Under the pieces are notes generated by a model. The model ran no database searches, was not told the DNA's origin, and saw only the letters and a list, made by a program, of their open reading frames with translations. The translations under genes were made by a program, and so were the position numbers. This document shows, one piece after another, positions 37,121-45,026 of a stretch of 64,000 bases of DNA; position 1 is the first letter of the stretch, and every line of letters begins with the position of its first letter. The DNA lies in NCBI RefSeq assembly GCF_001883705.2, contig NZ_MDEQ02000010.1:124001-188000 (forward strand). The letters run 5' to 3'. The stretch is from Burkholderia catarinensis. GTDB taxonomy: Bacteria; Pseudomonadota; Gammaproteobacteria; Burkholderiales; Burkholderiaceae.

Positions 37121-37774
37121 TTACTTCATCGGCGGTTTACCTGCGGCGGCAAGTTTCGCGTCGAGCGCTGCACGCCGCTGGCGCGCCTTTTCTGGCTGGA
37201 CGTAGAAGAAATCGAACAGTTCTTCCAGCACATCAAGATTCCATTCCGCTTCGTGCGGCTCGACAGGCAAGATCTGGTTGGTGCTCGAATCCTTCATAGG
37301 GTGGGCAGCAAAGTTCCCGATATTACGAATCGCGTCAACATTATCAGCCAACGCAGCAGGAAGGATTTTCGCGTCCAGCACTGCTTGGATAGCCGGCGCC
37401 AAATCCTTCTGCGCGAAGCCATTCTCACGGAGGACAAATTGCAGACAGCGTCGACTTAACGCAGCGGATGCTTTGGGACTGTCGCCCCGGACCGCGCACG
37501 CTTCGTGGTAATCCTCTGCAATATGTGCTGGCACCTCGGCCGGTGCCCGCAACCGCCCGGAAGACTTCGGATACGAAAGCAAAGGGCCAACCTCTGGCTT
37601 CGATGTGGCCGCCTGGCCATGCAGGTAGATGATTGCGTCGTCACAAGCGGGGCAAGTCATATATATGACCGACCATTGGCGAGATCCGACCGTGTTCCAC
37701 CAATGCTGCCCCCCGTTTACCTTTTCTTCCTTAAACCCAGGATGAACTTCAACTGCGCAATTCGGACACTTCAT
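37121..37774 (-). CDS. DUF4145 domain protein with N-terminal zinc ribbon
   Basis: A 217-residue protein: an N-terminal four-cysteine ribbon (MKCPNCAVEVHPGF and MTCPACDDAII), then the helical DUF4145 domain with SPKASAALSRRCLQFVLREN and NVDAIRNIGNFAAHP. The RNIGN..AHP pattern recalls HEPN/MAE_28990-like folds. DUF4145 often occurs in phage-defence loci. It is alone in this decayed prophage. ATG 37774 begins the zinc ribbon. A possible TTGACA -35 lies at 37908-37913 on the minus strand. Confidence 0.8.
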   Translation of the reverse strand: MKCPNCAVEVHPGFKEEKVNGGQHWWNTVGSRQWSVIYMTCPACDDAIIYLHGQAATSKPEVGPLLSYPKSSGRLRAPAEVPAHIAEDYHEACAVRGDSPKASAALSRRCLQFVLRENGFAQKDLAPAIQAVLDAKILPAALADNVDAIRNIGNFAAHPMKDSSTNQILPVEPHEAEWNLDVLEELFDFFYVQPEKARQRRAALDAKLAAAGKPPMK

Positions 37775-38025
37775 GTTTAGTGATCCCGTAGCTTTAATTG
37801 TTCGTTTACCGTGCCCTAAACGGGGCAGCAAGACAAGAGCGGCCGAAGCAGCTGCCTTTTTAGTGGGTTCTTTGGCGGGTTGAGTAGAACAACAACGCGA
37901 AATCATTGTCAATAAACGGTGATTAGCGGCGCCACCGCTTCCGCCTCGATCTGCTCGTTCTGGGGTCGTTTTGGAGGTCTTTCCGGATCACCTTCCCTCC
38001 CATCCCTTATCTGTCATGTAGACGT

Positions 38026-38044
38026 GAATTCTGTCGGGGACCAG
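38026..38044. repeat. Degenerate copy of the tRNA-Arg 3' end (probable att site)
   Basis: CTGTCGGGG followed by ACCAG matches the tRNA-Arg 3' end (32551-32567, CTGTCGGGGGGACCAG) except for a 2-bp deletion. It lies 5.5 kb from the tRNA and directly before an integrase fragment. It is read as an attachment site at the border of an island. Confidence 0.65.
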
Positions 38045-38082
38045 CCAAGGTCCAAACCATCCCCAAGATTCACAAGAAACTC

Positions 38083-38230
38083 CCCGCTTACGCCCGTCTG
38101 GCGACGCTCCAGCGCATGAAGATGCCAGACCCGCACATCGTGCCGCTGTCGCGACAGTCACTCGACGTGCTCGCCCCGCTCCGCGCACTCAACGGCCAGC
38201 ATCGCTTCGAGTTCCACAGCGTACTGTCGC
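38083..38230 (+). pseudogene. Tyrosine integrase, central catalytic-domain fragment
   Basis: One frame reads RMKMPDPHIVPLSRQSLDVL and then APLRALNGQHRFEF, the strand-helix segment found in the catalytic domain of P4-type integrases shortly before the HxxR box. Neither the N-terminal domain nor the HxxR/Tyr end is present. Plus strand, right after the att-like repeat. Confidence 0.8.
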
Positions 38231-38374
38231 TGACCGCCTCTTCCCGCCTGCTCATCGGCACACTCAACCAACAACATCCGCCCGCGTTCGAACCGACATC
38301 CGATCGTCAAGAACCGGTTCTTTCGACGAACATCACTCGAGACCCGGCTTGATGCGAACGCCATAGACTGCCAC

Positions 38375-39280
38375 TCAGCGCGAAGCACCGAACAATTGAA
38401 TCACAAGGCCGCGCAGCCAGCGATTGCCCGCCTCGTGGTGATATCGCGCGTGCCAGTGCTGCCGTACCGCAAACCCCTCGACCGGGATCGGGCATGCATG
38501 AACGGCCAGATCATTGGTCTGAGCCAGCGTCTCGCCGATATGACGGGGCAGCGTCGTGATCAGGTCGGTGGTCTGAACGATCGCCCCCAAACCCAGAAAT
38601 CCCGGTAATTCCAGCACCACGTCGCGCTCGATGCGCTCCCGCATCAGCGCCTGCTCGAGAAGCTGCGCGCCCGTTCCGGCCGTAATGGCGACATGGCTCT
38701 CGGCACGATACTGCTTCCCCCCGAGACGACCGCGAATTCTGGGGTGATGCCGATTGACCAGGCACACCCAGTCCTGGTCGTACAGCTTCTGCTGATAAAT
38801 ACCGCCGCCGAGCCACGGCACATAGCCTATCGCGAGATCGGCTTCGCCGGATTCGAGCGCGCGTTCCGTGTTGCCGTCGATCCGCGCGGCTTCCAGCCGG
38901 ACGCCGGGCGCCTGCGCACGGACATGAGCCAGCAGCCGCGGAAGCAGCGTGACGTGGCTCGCGTCGGTCATGCAGATACGAAACCGCCGCCGGGCCGTCG
39001 CCGGATCGAACGCAATCTCCCACGCAGCGAAGCGCCGCAGAGACTCGAGGATTTCCCGGCACGGCCCGATGAGCGCGTCGGCCTGAGGCGTCGGCGCCAT
39101 GCCACCCGGCGTTCGAATGAACAGTGGATCGTGAAGGTATTCCCGCAAGTGCCCGAGCCAGATACTGACCGTCGGCTGGCTCTGGCCGAGCTGCTCGGCC
39201 ACGCGCGTGACGCTGCGCACGTCGTACAGAAGATCGAAAAGCTGGAGCAGCTTCAGGTCGGGCAGATCGGCGGGAATCAT
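38375..39280 (-). CDS. LysR family regulator of the divergent catabolic genes
   Basis: A 301-residue LysR protein: winged helix with SVTRVAEQLGQSQPTVSIWL (about residues 23-42), and an effector domain with IAFDPATARRRFRICMTDAS typical of the NodD/NahR/PcpR group, which responds to aromatic compounds. It is divergent from the following five genes, with an ATTG-N7-CAAT motif between, so it probably activates them with a pathway intermediate. Start ATG 39280. Confidence 0.9.
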   Translation of the reverse strand: MIPADLPDLKLLQLFDLLYDVRSVTRVAEQLGQSQPTVSIWLGHLREYLHDPLFIRTPGGMAPTPQADALIGPCREILESLRRFAAWEIAFDPATARRRFRICMTDASHVTLLPRLLAHVRAQAPGVRLEAARIDGNTERALESGEADLAIGYVPWLGGGIYQQKLYDQDWVCLVNRHHPRIRGRLGGKQYRAESHVAITAGTGAQLLEQALMRERIERDVVLELPGFLGLGAIVQTTDLITTLPRHIGETLAQTNDLAVHACPIPVEGFAVRQHWHARYHHEAGNRWLRGLVIQLFGASR

Positions 39281-39286
39281 GGCGTT

Positions 39287-39301
39287 ATTGTCTGTCGCAA
39301 T
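39287..39301. promoter_or_regulatory. LysR box in the divergent promoter
   Basis: ATTGTCTGTCGCAAT has ATTG-N7-CAAT symmetry and T-N11-A inside it. It lies between the LysR gene and the ketopantoate-reductase-like gene, close to the lysR start. Confidence 0.5.
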
Positions 39302-39376
39302 AGCATCATTGTAGACATTGCATTGCCGGCATGAGCGGCGACTCCTATCGTACGGTGACACGTCAAGGAGAAGTCA

Positions 39377-40327
39377 TTGAAAATTGCGATTCTGGGTGCC
39401 GGCGCACTGGGCTGCGCGATCGGAGCCACCCTCACCGAAGGCGGTCACGAGACCTGGCTGATCGACCGCTCGCCCGCGCACGTCGATGCGATGCGTCGCG
39501 ACGGCCTGCGGGTCGACGACGCCGGCGGCTCCCGGCACGTGCGCGTCCATGCGACGACGCAAGCGGCCGAAGTCGGCGCAGCCGATCTGGTGATCGTGCT
39601 GGTCAAGTCGTTCCACACCGAGACGGCCATTCGCGGCGCGCAAGCGCTGGTGGGGCCGGATACGCTGGTGCTTTCGCTGCAGAACGGCCTCGGGCATGAG
39701 GACATCCTGGCCGACGTCGTCGGCCGCGAACGCGTGCTCGCGGGCAAAACCTACGTCGGAGGCGTGCTGCGCGGGGCGGGTCACATCGAGTCCGGCGTGG
39801 TCGGCAAGTACACCTATATCGGCGAGCTCGACGGCCGCATCACGCCGCGCATCCAGGCGATCGCCAACGCGCTCGATACTGCCGGCCTTGCCACGACGAT
39901 CAGCGACAACATCGTAGGCACGATGTGGGACAAGCTGCTGGTGAACGTCGCGACGGGCGCGCTGACCGGCGTCACCGGTCTGACCTATGGGCAGCTCTAT
40001 GACGAACCGCTGCTGAAGGCAACGGCGCTCGCCGCCGTATCCGAGGCGATCGCGGCCGCGCAGGCGGCCGGCGTGAAGCTGTCGATGACCGATCCCGAAC
40101 AAGCCTGGACGCTCGCCGCCGAGGGTCTGCCCACCGCCTTCAAGACCTCGATGCTGCAAAGCCTGGAGAAAGGCTCGATCACCGAGATCGACTTCATCAA
40201 CGGTTCGGTCGTGCGCTGGGGACAGCGGTACGGCGTGCCGACCCCGGTCAATGCGACGCTCGTCGCCTGCATCAAGGGGATCGAGCGCGCAATGACCGAT
40301 CGTCAACGCGAGGAGGCTGCCGCGTGA
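39377..40327 (+). CDS. Ketopantoate reductase family dehydrogenase
   Basis: A 316-residue NADPH-dependent 2-oxoacid reductase-like protein: ILGAGALGCAIGATL dinucleotide fold at the N-terminus, SLQNGLGHEDIL, catalytic Lys in WDKLLVNVATGALTG, and the Glu-bearing SITEIDFINGSVV. Genuine PanE makes pantoate, but here the catabolic neighbourhood suggests another branched 2-oxo or 2-hydroxy acid. The start is TTG 39377 with AAGGAG upstream. Its stop overlaps the next gene's GTG by 3 bp. Confidence 0.88.
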   Translation: MKIAILGAGALGCAIGATLTEGGHETWLIDRSPAHVDAMRRDGLRVDDAGGSRHVRVHATTQAAEVGAADLVIVLVKSFHTETAIRGAQALVGPDTLVLSLQNGLGHEDILADVVGRERVLAGKTYVGGVLRGAGHIESGVVGKYTYIGELDGRITPRIQAIANALDTAGLATTISDNIVGTMWDKLLVNVATGALTGVTGLTYGQLYDEPLLKATALAAVSEAIAAAQAAGVKLSMTDPEQAWTLAAEGLPTAFKTSMLQSLEKGSITEIDFINGSVVRWGQRYGVPTPVNATLVACIKGIERAMTDRQREEAAA

Positions 40328-40716
40328 ATACCCCAAGAGCCTATCTGGAACACGTTGCCATCTGGGTGAAGGACATCCATTGGCACATCCGCTTCTTCAG
40401 GGAAGTCCTCGGCATGACTCTGCGCGAAGTGGACGGCACGCTCGACGCTCCCCGGCAGTACTGGACGCTCGGCGGCATGCAGTTCATCCACGCGCCGGAA
40501 CATGACGGCCCGGAAGGCCGGCTCGCCCATCTGGGCGTGATGTGCGAAGACCTCGAGGCCGCGCTGGCCGCGGCACAACGATTCGGCGTGGCGGAAATGC
40601 CGCAGGGGCGCAACTGGCTTCGCCTGCCGGACGGTCTTGCCGTCGAACTGATTCAAGCCAAACCCGCCTCCTGCGTCGCGCATGCGCTGGCGATCAACCC
40701 ACGCGCGGAGGCGTGA
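40324..40716 (+). CDS. VOC family protein
   Basis: A 130-residue single vicinal-oxygen-chelate domain: YLEHVAIWVKDIHWHIRFFR with a likely metal His at the N-terminus and LAHLGVMCEDLEAAL in the middle. It may be an isomerase/epimerase or a lyase of the pathway, as methylmalonyl-CoA epimerase is; this is inference. GTG start, overlapping the previous stop (GTGA). Confidence 0.82.
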   Translation: MNTPRAYLEHVAIWVKDIHWHIRFFREVLGMTLREVDGTLDAPRQYWTLGGMQFIHAPEHDGPEGRLAHLGVMCEDLEAALAAAQRFGVAEMPQGRNWLRLPDGLAVELIQAKPASCVAHALAINPRAEA

Positions 40717-40718
40717 CC

Positions 40719-41177
40719 ATGACGATCGTCGAAAAATACTGGGACGACGCTCGCGAGGGCGACGAATGCACGAGTCCGACCTACACGGTGACCAAGGCGC
40801 GCATTCTCGCCTACGCCGACCTCACCGGCGACCATACGCCCGTCCACGTGGACGAGGACTACGCGAACGCCAGCCACTTCGGCTGCCTCGTCGCGCACGG
40901 GCTGTTCGGCCTGTCCATCGCCGATGGCTTGAAGACGCAGAGCGACTATCGCTTTCTGCCGGGCATGTCGCTCGGCTGGTCATGGGATTTCCTGTTGCCC
41001 ATCAAGGTCGACGACGTGCTGCACGTACTGTTCCGCGTCGGCTCGATGCGAGCGAGCAAGAGCCGCCCGGGCTGGGGCATCGTCGTGCTGCCGTCGGAAC
41101 TGATCAATCAGGACGGCCAGGTCGTCCAACGCGGCGAACATCGCCTGATGGTGCCGCGCCGTCCGGGAGCGTTCTGA
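40719..41177 (+). CDS. MaoC-like hot-dog dehydratase/hydratase
   Basis: A 152-residue MaoC-type enzyme with one hot-dog fold. The hydratase motif DLTGDHTPVHVDEDYA holds the Asp/His pair, followed by FGCLVAHGLFGLSIADGL. Family members add or remove water at enoyl-CoA or mesaconyl-CoA-type thioesters. It lies between VOC and CoA-transferase genes, with 2 bp before it, so an acyl-CoA hydration step is likely. Confidence 0.9.
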   Translation: MTIVEKYWDDAREGDECTSPTYTVTKARILAYADLTGDHTPVHVDEDYANASHFGCLVAHGLFGLSIADGLKTQSDYRFLPGMSLGWSWDFLLPIKVDDVLHVLFRVGSMRASKSRPGWGIVVLPSELINQDGQVVQRGEHRLMVPRRPGAF

Positions 41178-42394
41178 TGCAAGCCCGTCCCCTCGAAGGC
41201 ATTCGCGTCGTCGACTACAGCCATTTCCTCGCCGGCCCCTATGTCGGGCGGTGCCTCGCGGCACTCGGCGCCGAAGTGATCAAGGTCGAGCGCCCCGGCA
41301 CCGGCGACGCCGGACGCCAGCACGCGACCGTGCTCGACGATCAGCAAAGCGGTTATTTCCTGCAGCTCAACATGGGCAAGCGCGGCGTGAGCGTCAACAT
41401 GAAGGACGCGCGCGGCAAGGCATTCATGCAGCGACTGTGCGACTCGGCGGACGTGTTCATCGAGAACTACCGACCAGGCGCGCTGGACAAACTCGGGCTG
41501 GGTCATGCCGAATTGTCGGCGCGTAATCCGGGCCTCGTCTACTGCTCGATTTCGGCGTACGGACACACCGGTCCCGACGCGCATCGCGCAGGCTTCGGGC
41601 TGATCGCCGAGGCCAAGAGCGGCATCATGCAGATGGTCGGCACGCCGGGCGAGCGGCCGCCGCTGCTGCGCATCTCGCTGGGCGACATGTACACCGGCAT
41701 TCATGCGGTCGCGGCCATCAATGCCGCGTTGCTGGGGCGCGTGAAGAGCGGTCGCGGGCAGCACATCGACATGGCGCTGTACGACACGCTGGTATCGATG
41801 CACGAATACGCGGTGCAGTGCTACACGCTGCAAGGTGTGCTGCCGGAGCAGACCGGGCACGACATGCCGACCTCGACGCTCTATGGCGTGTTCCGCGCGG
41901 CGGACGGCGATCTCGTGATCGCCGCGCAAGTCGACGACGCGTGGAAACGCTTCGCCGCGCTGATCGAAGCGCATGGCGGCCCGGCAGGCTTCGGTGCCGA
42001 CACGCGATTTCACGACAGCGTCGGACGCAACGCGCACCGCTCGGAGATCCTGTCGGTGGTCGAGCCGTGGGTGGCTGCCCGTTCCGTCGCGTCGGTACTC
42101 GAACTGCTGGATCACATCGACGTTCCATGCGCGAAGGTGCAACGCATCGACGAGGTGCTGGCCGATCCGCAGATCCAGGCAAGAGGCATGATCGTCGAGC
42201 ATCAGCATCCGCGCTATGGAACGCTGCGCCTGCCTAACCTTCCGTTCCGGTTCTCCGATTGCGATACGACGATTCGCGACGTCGCACCCGATCTCGGGCA
42301 GCACAACGCCGAAGTCGCGCATTCACTCGGATTCGATCCCGCCGAAATCGACGCGATGCAGGCCGATGGCGTGCTCTATTCAAAAGCGAGCTAA
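41177..42394 (+). CDS. CaiB/BaiF family CoA-transferase
   Basis: A 405-residue class III CoA-transferase: LEGIRVVDYSHFLAGPYVGR at the N-terminus, FIENYRPGALDKLGLG near residue 95, RISLGDMYTGIHAVAAINAA with the catalytic-type Asp near 170, and GRGQHIDMALYDTLVS. It moves CoA from a donor thioester to a carboxylate. Its ATG overlaps the MaoC stop (TGATG). Confidence 0.92.
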   Translation: MQARPLEGIRVVDYSHFLAGPYVGRCLAALGAEVIKVERPGTGDAGRQHATVLDDQQSGYFLQLNMGKRGVSVNMKDARGKAFMQRLCDSADVFIENYRPGALDKLGLGHAELSARNPGLVYCSISAYGHTGPDAHRAGFGLIAEAKSGIMQMVGTPGERPPLLRISLGDMYTGIHAVAAINAALLGRVKSGRGQHIDMALYDTLVSMHEYAVQCYTLQGVLPEQTGHDMPTSTLYGVFRAADGDLVIAAQVDDAWKRFAALIEAHGGPAGFGADTRFHDSVGRNAHRSEILSVVEPWVAARSVASVLELLDHIDVPCAKVQRIDEVLADPQIQARGMIVEHQHPRYGTLRLPNLPFRFSDCDTTIRDVAPDLGQHNAEVAHSLGFDPAEIDAMQADGVLYSKAS

Positions 42395-42396
42395 CG

Positions 42397-43230
42397 ATGA
42401 CTGACCAGTACGCAGTGATCGGCAATCCGATCGGACACACGAAATCTCCGCTGATTCACGGCCTCTTCGCGCAAGAAACGCGGCAGGACATGAGCTATGC
42501 GGCCATCGAGGGGCCGGTCGAGCCGGAGGGCGCCTTTGCCGGCGTGGTGCGGGCATTCGCCGCGAGCGGCGGCAAGGGCATCAACATCACCGCCCCGTTC
42601 AAGCTCGAAGCTTTCGCGATGTCGGACGAACGAAGCGAGCGCGCGGAACTGGCGGGAGCGGCCAACGCGCTCAAGTTCGACGGCGGCCGCATTCTGGCCG
42701 ACAACTTCGACGGAATCGGGCTGGTCCGCGATATCGAAGTCAACCTCGGCCTCCCGATGGCCGGCAAGCGCGTGCTGCTGCTCGGTGCGGGCGGCGCAGC
42801 CCGCGGTGCGCTGCTGCCTTTCCTCGAAGCCGTACCGGCCGAGATGGTCATCGCGAATCGCGACGTCGACAAAGCACGTGCACTGGCCGCGCAGGTCGCC
42901 GGACACGGTTCGCTCGTAGCCAGCAGCTACGCCGACCTGGCTCGGATGGGACGTTTCGACCTGGTGGTCAATGCGACGTCGGCGAGCCTGACCGGTGACC
43001 TGCCGCCGGTCCCGCCGAGCGTGTTCAGCCCGGACGGCACTGCCTATGAACTCGCTTACGGCAAGCGTCTGACGCCTTTTCTCCGACTCGCAAAAAATGC
43101 GGGGGTGCACGGGATCGCGGATGGCGTCGGCATGTTGGTCGAACAGGCAGCCGAAGCGTTCGCCTGGTGGCGTGGCGTACGTCCCCAGACCAGCTCGGTG
43201 ATTGATCGGCTTGCGGTACCCTTCGACTGA
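42397..43230 (+). CDS. Shikimate dehydrogenase-like protein (AroE paralogue)
   Basis: A 277-residue protein with the AroE fold: NPIGHTKSPLIHGLF, GINITAPFKLEAFAM with the catalytic Lys, ADNFDGIGLVRDI with the catalytic Asp, and LLGAGGAARGALLPF for NADP. Substrate residues differ from standard AroE: SxS has become TxS, GAVNT is GAANA and DNTDG is DNFDG, so shikimate may not be the substrate. The housekeeping aroE of Burkholderia normally lies elsewhere. It is the last gene of the set, 2 bp after the CoA-transferase. Confidence 0.85.
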   Translation: MTDQYAVIGNPIGHTKSPLIHGLFAQETRQDMSYAAIEGPVEPEGAFAGVVRAFAASGGKGINITAPFKLEAFAMSDERSERAELAGAANALKFDGGRILADNFDGIGLVRDIEVNLGLPMAGKRVLLLGAGGAARGALLPFLEAVPAEMVIANRDVDKARALAAQVAGHGSLVASSYADLARMGRFDLVVNATSASLTGDLPPVPPSVFSPDGTAYELAYGKRLTPFLRLAKNAGVHGIADGVGMLVEQAAEAFAWWRGVRPQTSSVIDRLAVPFD

Positions 43231-43280
43231 ACCCGCGATGGAGATCCGGATGCTGCACGGCATCCCATCACTGCAAGTTC

Positions 43281-43420
43281 GGCAAGCGCTATGACGGTAG
43301 CGGCCTCTTGTTGCCGATTACGCCTGCAGCAGGCCTGCGCTGGATTCTCAAGTATCGCGTCGACAACAGGAAGAAGAGCCTGGCGTCGACGCAGATCGGG
43401 CAACGGCAGCACCCGGCTGC
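43281..43420 (+). pseudogene. Tyrosine integrase, N-terminal fragment
   Basis: The frame reads YDGSGLLLPITPAAGLRWIL and then KYRVDNRKKSLAS, the same arm-binding segment as in the fragment at 32.8 kb but clearly diverged. The ATG start and the rest of the integrase are lost. It lies between the AroE-like gene and the initiator tRNA. Confidence 0.82.
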
Positions 43421-43507
43421 AGACATCCACAATCAAATCGTCAAGCTCGGTTCGGCGTGGACGAAGGATCGGTTGACTCTCCATCGCGATGCACGTACAC
43501 TTCGCGT

Positions 43508-43584
43508 CGCGGGGTGGAGCAGTCTGGCAGCTCGTCGGGCTCATAACCCGAAGGTCATAGGTTCAAATCCTATCCCCGCAACCA
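43508..43584 (+). tRNA. Initiator tRNA-fMet (CAT), CCA encoded
   Basis: A 77-nt cloverleaf with the initiator hallmarks: no pair at position 1-72 (C opposite A) and three G-C pairs in the anticodon stem (CGGG-CTCATAA-CCCG). T-arm ATAGG-TTCAAAT-CCTAT; CCA is encoded. Confidence 0.97.
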
Positions 43585-43591
43585 AACACCG

Positions 43592-43623
43592 AAGCCCGCT
43601 CTGCGAAAGCAAGCGGGCTTTTT
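43592..43623 (+). terminator. Intrinsic terminator after tRNA-fMet
   Basis: AAGCCCGCT (43592-43600) pairs with AGCGGGCTT (43612-43620), followed by TTT. Confidence 0.88.
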
Positions 43624-43795
43624 GCTGTTCGTCTGTTCAGGAATGTTGCTTGCGTGTGTTGCCACACGCGATTGGCAGTGCAATCAAGCCATCGCCATGA
43701 CATGCGACACGCGATCGCACCCTGCCGGCTCACCGCGGACATGCACCGAACATTGCGTAGAATTCCGAACCTTCTTCAGCATACGGACTTCTCCG

Positions 43796-44128
43796 ATGAT
43801 TCGAACGATCGCGGCACTGGCCGCGCTTTCAGCGATGACCGGCACAGCAAATGCCGCCAATACCGGCACGGCCCCCGCTAAACAGCACTACGTCAGCCCG
43901 GGCATCGCCAACGTCACAGCCGCAGCAGCACCGCGCCAGGAAGCCGCATCCCCCGACGCCCGCTGCCGGGAACTGGCCGCAGGCATCGACGCAGTCACAC
44001 ATGCACCCGACCGCGGCCGGAAGGTCGTGCGCGGGATCGGCCCGGACGGCAAGCCGCGCTACGAACTGCGCGCTTACGACAAGCGGGCCGACCTCGAAAC
44101 CGAGCATCAACGGCTCGGCTGCCGATAA
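43796..44128 (+). CDS. Small secreted hypothetical protein
   Basis: A 110-residue protein with a signal peptide (MIRTIAALAALSAMTGTANA, cleavage near residue 20). The mature part has two Cys (DARCRELAAG and the C-terminal RLGCR), which could form a disulfide. The frame is open before the start, but ATG 43796 begins the signal peptide. Not recognised. Confidence 0.65.
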   Translation: MIRTIAALAALSAMTGTANAANTGTAPAKQHYVSPGIANVTAAAAPRQEAASPDARCRELAAGIDAVTHAPDRGRKVVRGIGPDGKPRYELRAYDKRADLETEHQRLGCR

Positions 44129-44170
44129 CGAACGCAACGCCGCCCGGCAAATCGCGCCGGGCATCGGCGC

Positions 44171-44911
44171 TTACGCGTTCGCGCCGCCATCGATCGTCAA
44201 CCCGGTCCCGTTGATCGACCGCCCTTCCGGCCCGACGACGAATGCAACGAGCGCCGCCACGTCATCGGCCTTGCCGTACTGCGGAATCGCCATCCGCGAA
44301 CGCTGCGCACTTGCATGTTCGCCGTCGGCCGGATTCATGTCGGTATCCGTCGAACCCGGATGCACGATATTGACCGTGATGCCGCGCGAACCGAGATCGC
44401 GCGCGAGCCCCTGCGTCCACCCGATCAACGCGGCCTTGCTCGCCGCATAGAGGCCCATCCCCGCATCCGGCACGCGCGTCGCGAGACAACTGCCGGTCGA
44501 CACGATGCGCCCGCCCTCCCCGAGATGCCGCGCCGCCGCCTGCGACGCGACGATCACCGCGCGCACGTTCACGTTCAGCGTCGCGTCGATATCGTCGAGC
44601 GTGAGGTCGTCCAGCGCGCCGGCCCGGAAAATCCCCGCGTTGTTGACCAGGATGTCGAGGCCGCCGAACGCCTCCGCGGCACGATCGACCGCGTTGCGCA
44701 CGGCAACCGGATCGGCACTGTCTGCCTGGATCGCAATGGCGCGGCGGCCCAGCGCCTCGATGCCCGCGACGACGGCCTGCGCCCGTTCGGCCGATTTTTC
44801 ATAGGTGATCGCAACGTCCGCGCCATCGGCCGCCAGCCGTTTCGCAATCGCCGCACCGATGCCGCGGCTGCCGCCCGTGATGAGTGCACGCTTGCCCTGA
44901 AGTCGGTTCAT
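44171..44911 (-). CDS. SDR family oxidoreductase
   Basis: A 246-residue short-chain dehydrogenase: ALITGGSRGIGAAIAKRL (cofactor), LVNNAG, STGSCLATRVPDAGMGLYAA with the active Ser and Tyr, then SK. Length and motifs are complete. NADP preference is suggested by TYEKSAERA. It is divergent from a TetR gene, 115 bp away, and probably under its control. Substrate unknown. Confidence 0.92.
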   Translation of the reverse strand: MNRLQGKRALITGGSRGIGAAIAKRLAADGADVAITYEKSAERAQAVVAGIEALGRRAIAIQADSADPVAVRNAVDRAAEAFGGLDILVNNAGIFRAGALDDLTLDDIDATLNVNVRAVIVASQAAARHLGEGGRIVSTGSCLATRVPDAGMGLYAASKAALIGWTQGLARDLGSRGITVNIVHPGSTDTDMNPADGEHASAQRSRMAIPQYGKADDVAALVAFVVGPEGRSINGTGLTIDGGANA

Positions 44912-44988
44912 GTCGGTTCCTTTCCTCATTTATGTAACGACCGACACAGAATGTGGCAAGTTGCGCGGCACAGTCAATTGATTTATTT

Positions 44989-45000
44989 TATCGATCGATA
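44989..45000. promoter_or_regulatory. Palindrome between SDR and TetR genes
   Basis: TATCGATCGATA is a perfect 12-bp palindrome 26 bp upstream of the tetR start, in an AT-rich promoter stretch. It is a candidate TetR operator. Confidence 0.5.
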
Positions 45001-45026
45001 CAGATATCGACGAAGGAACGGACGCA

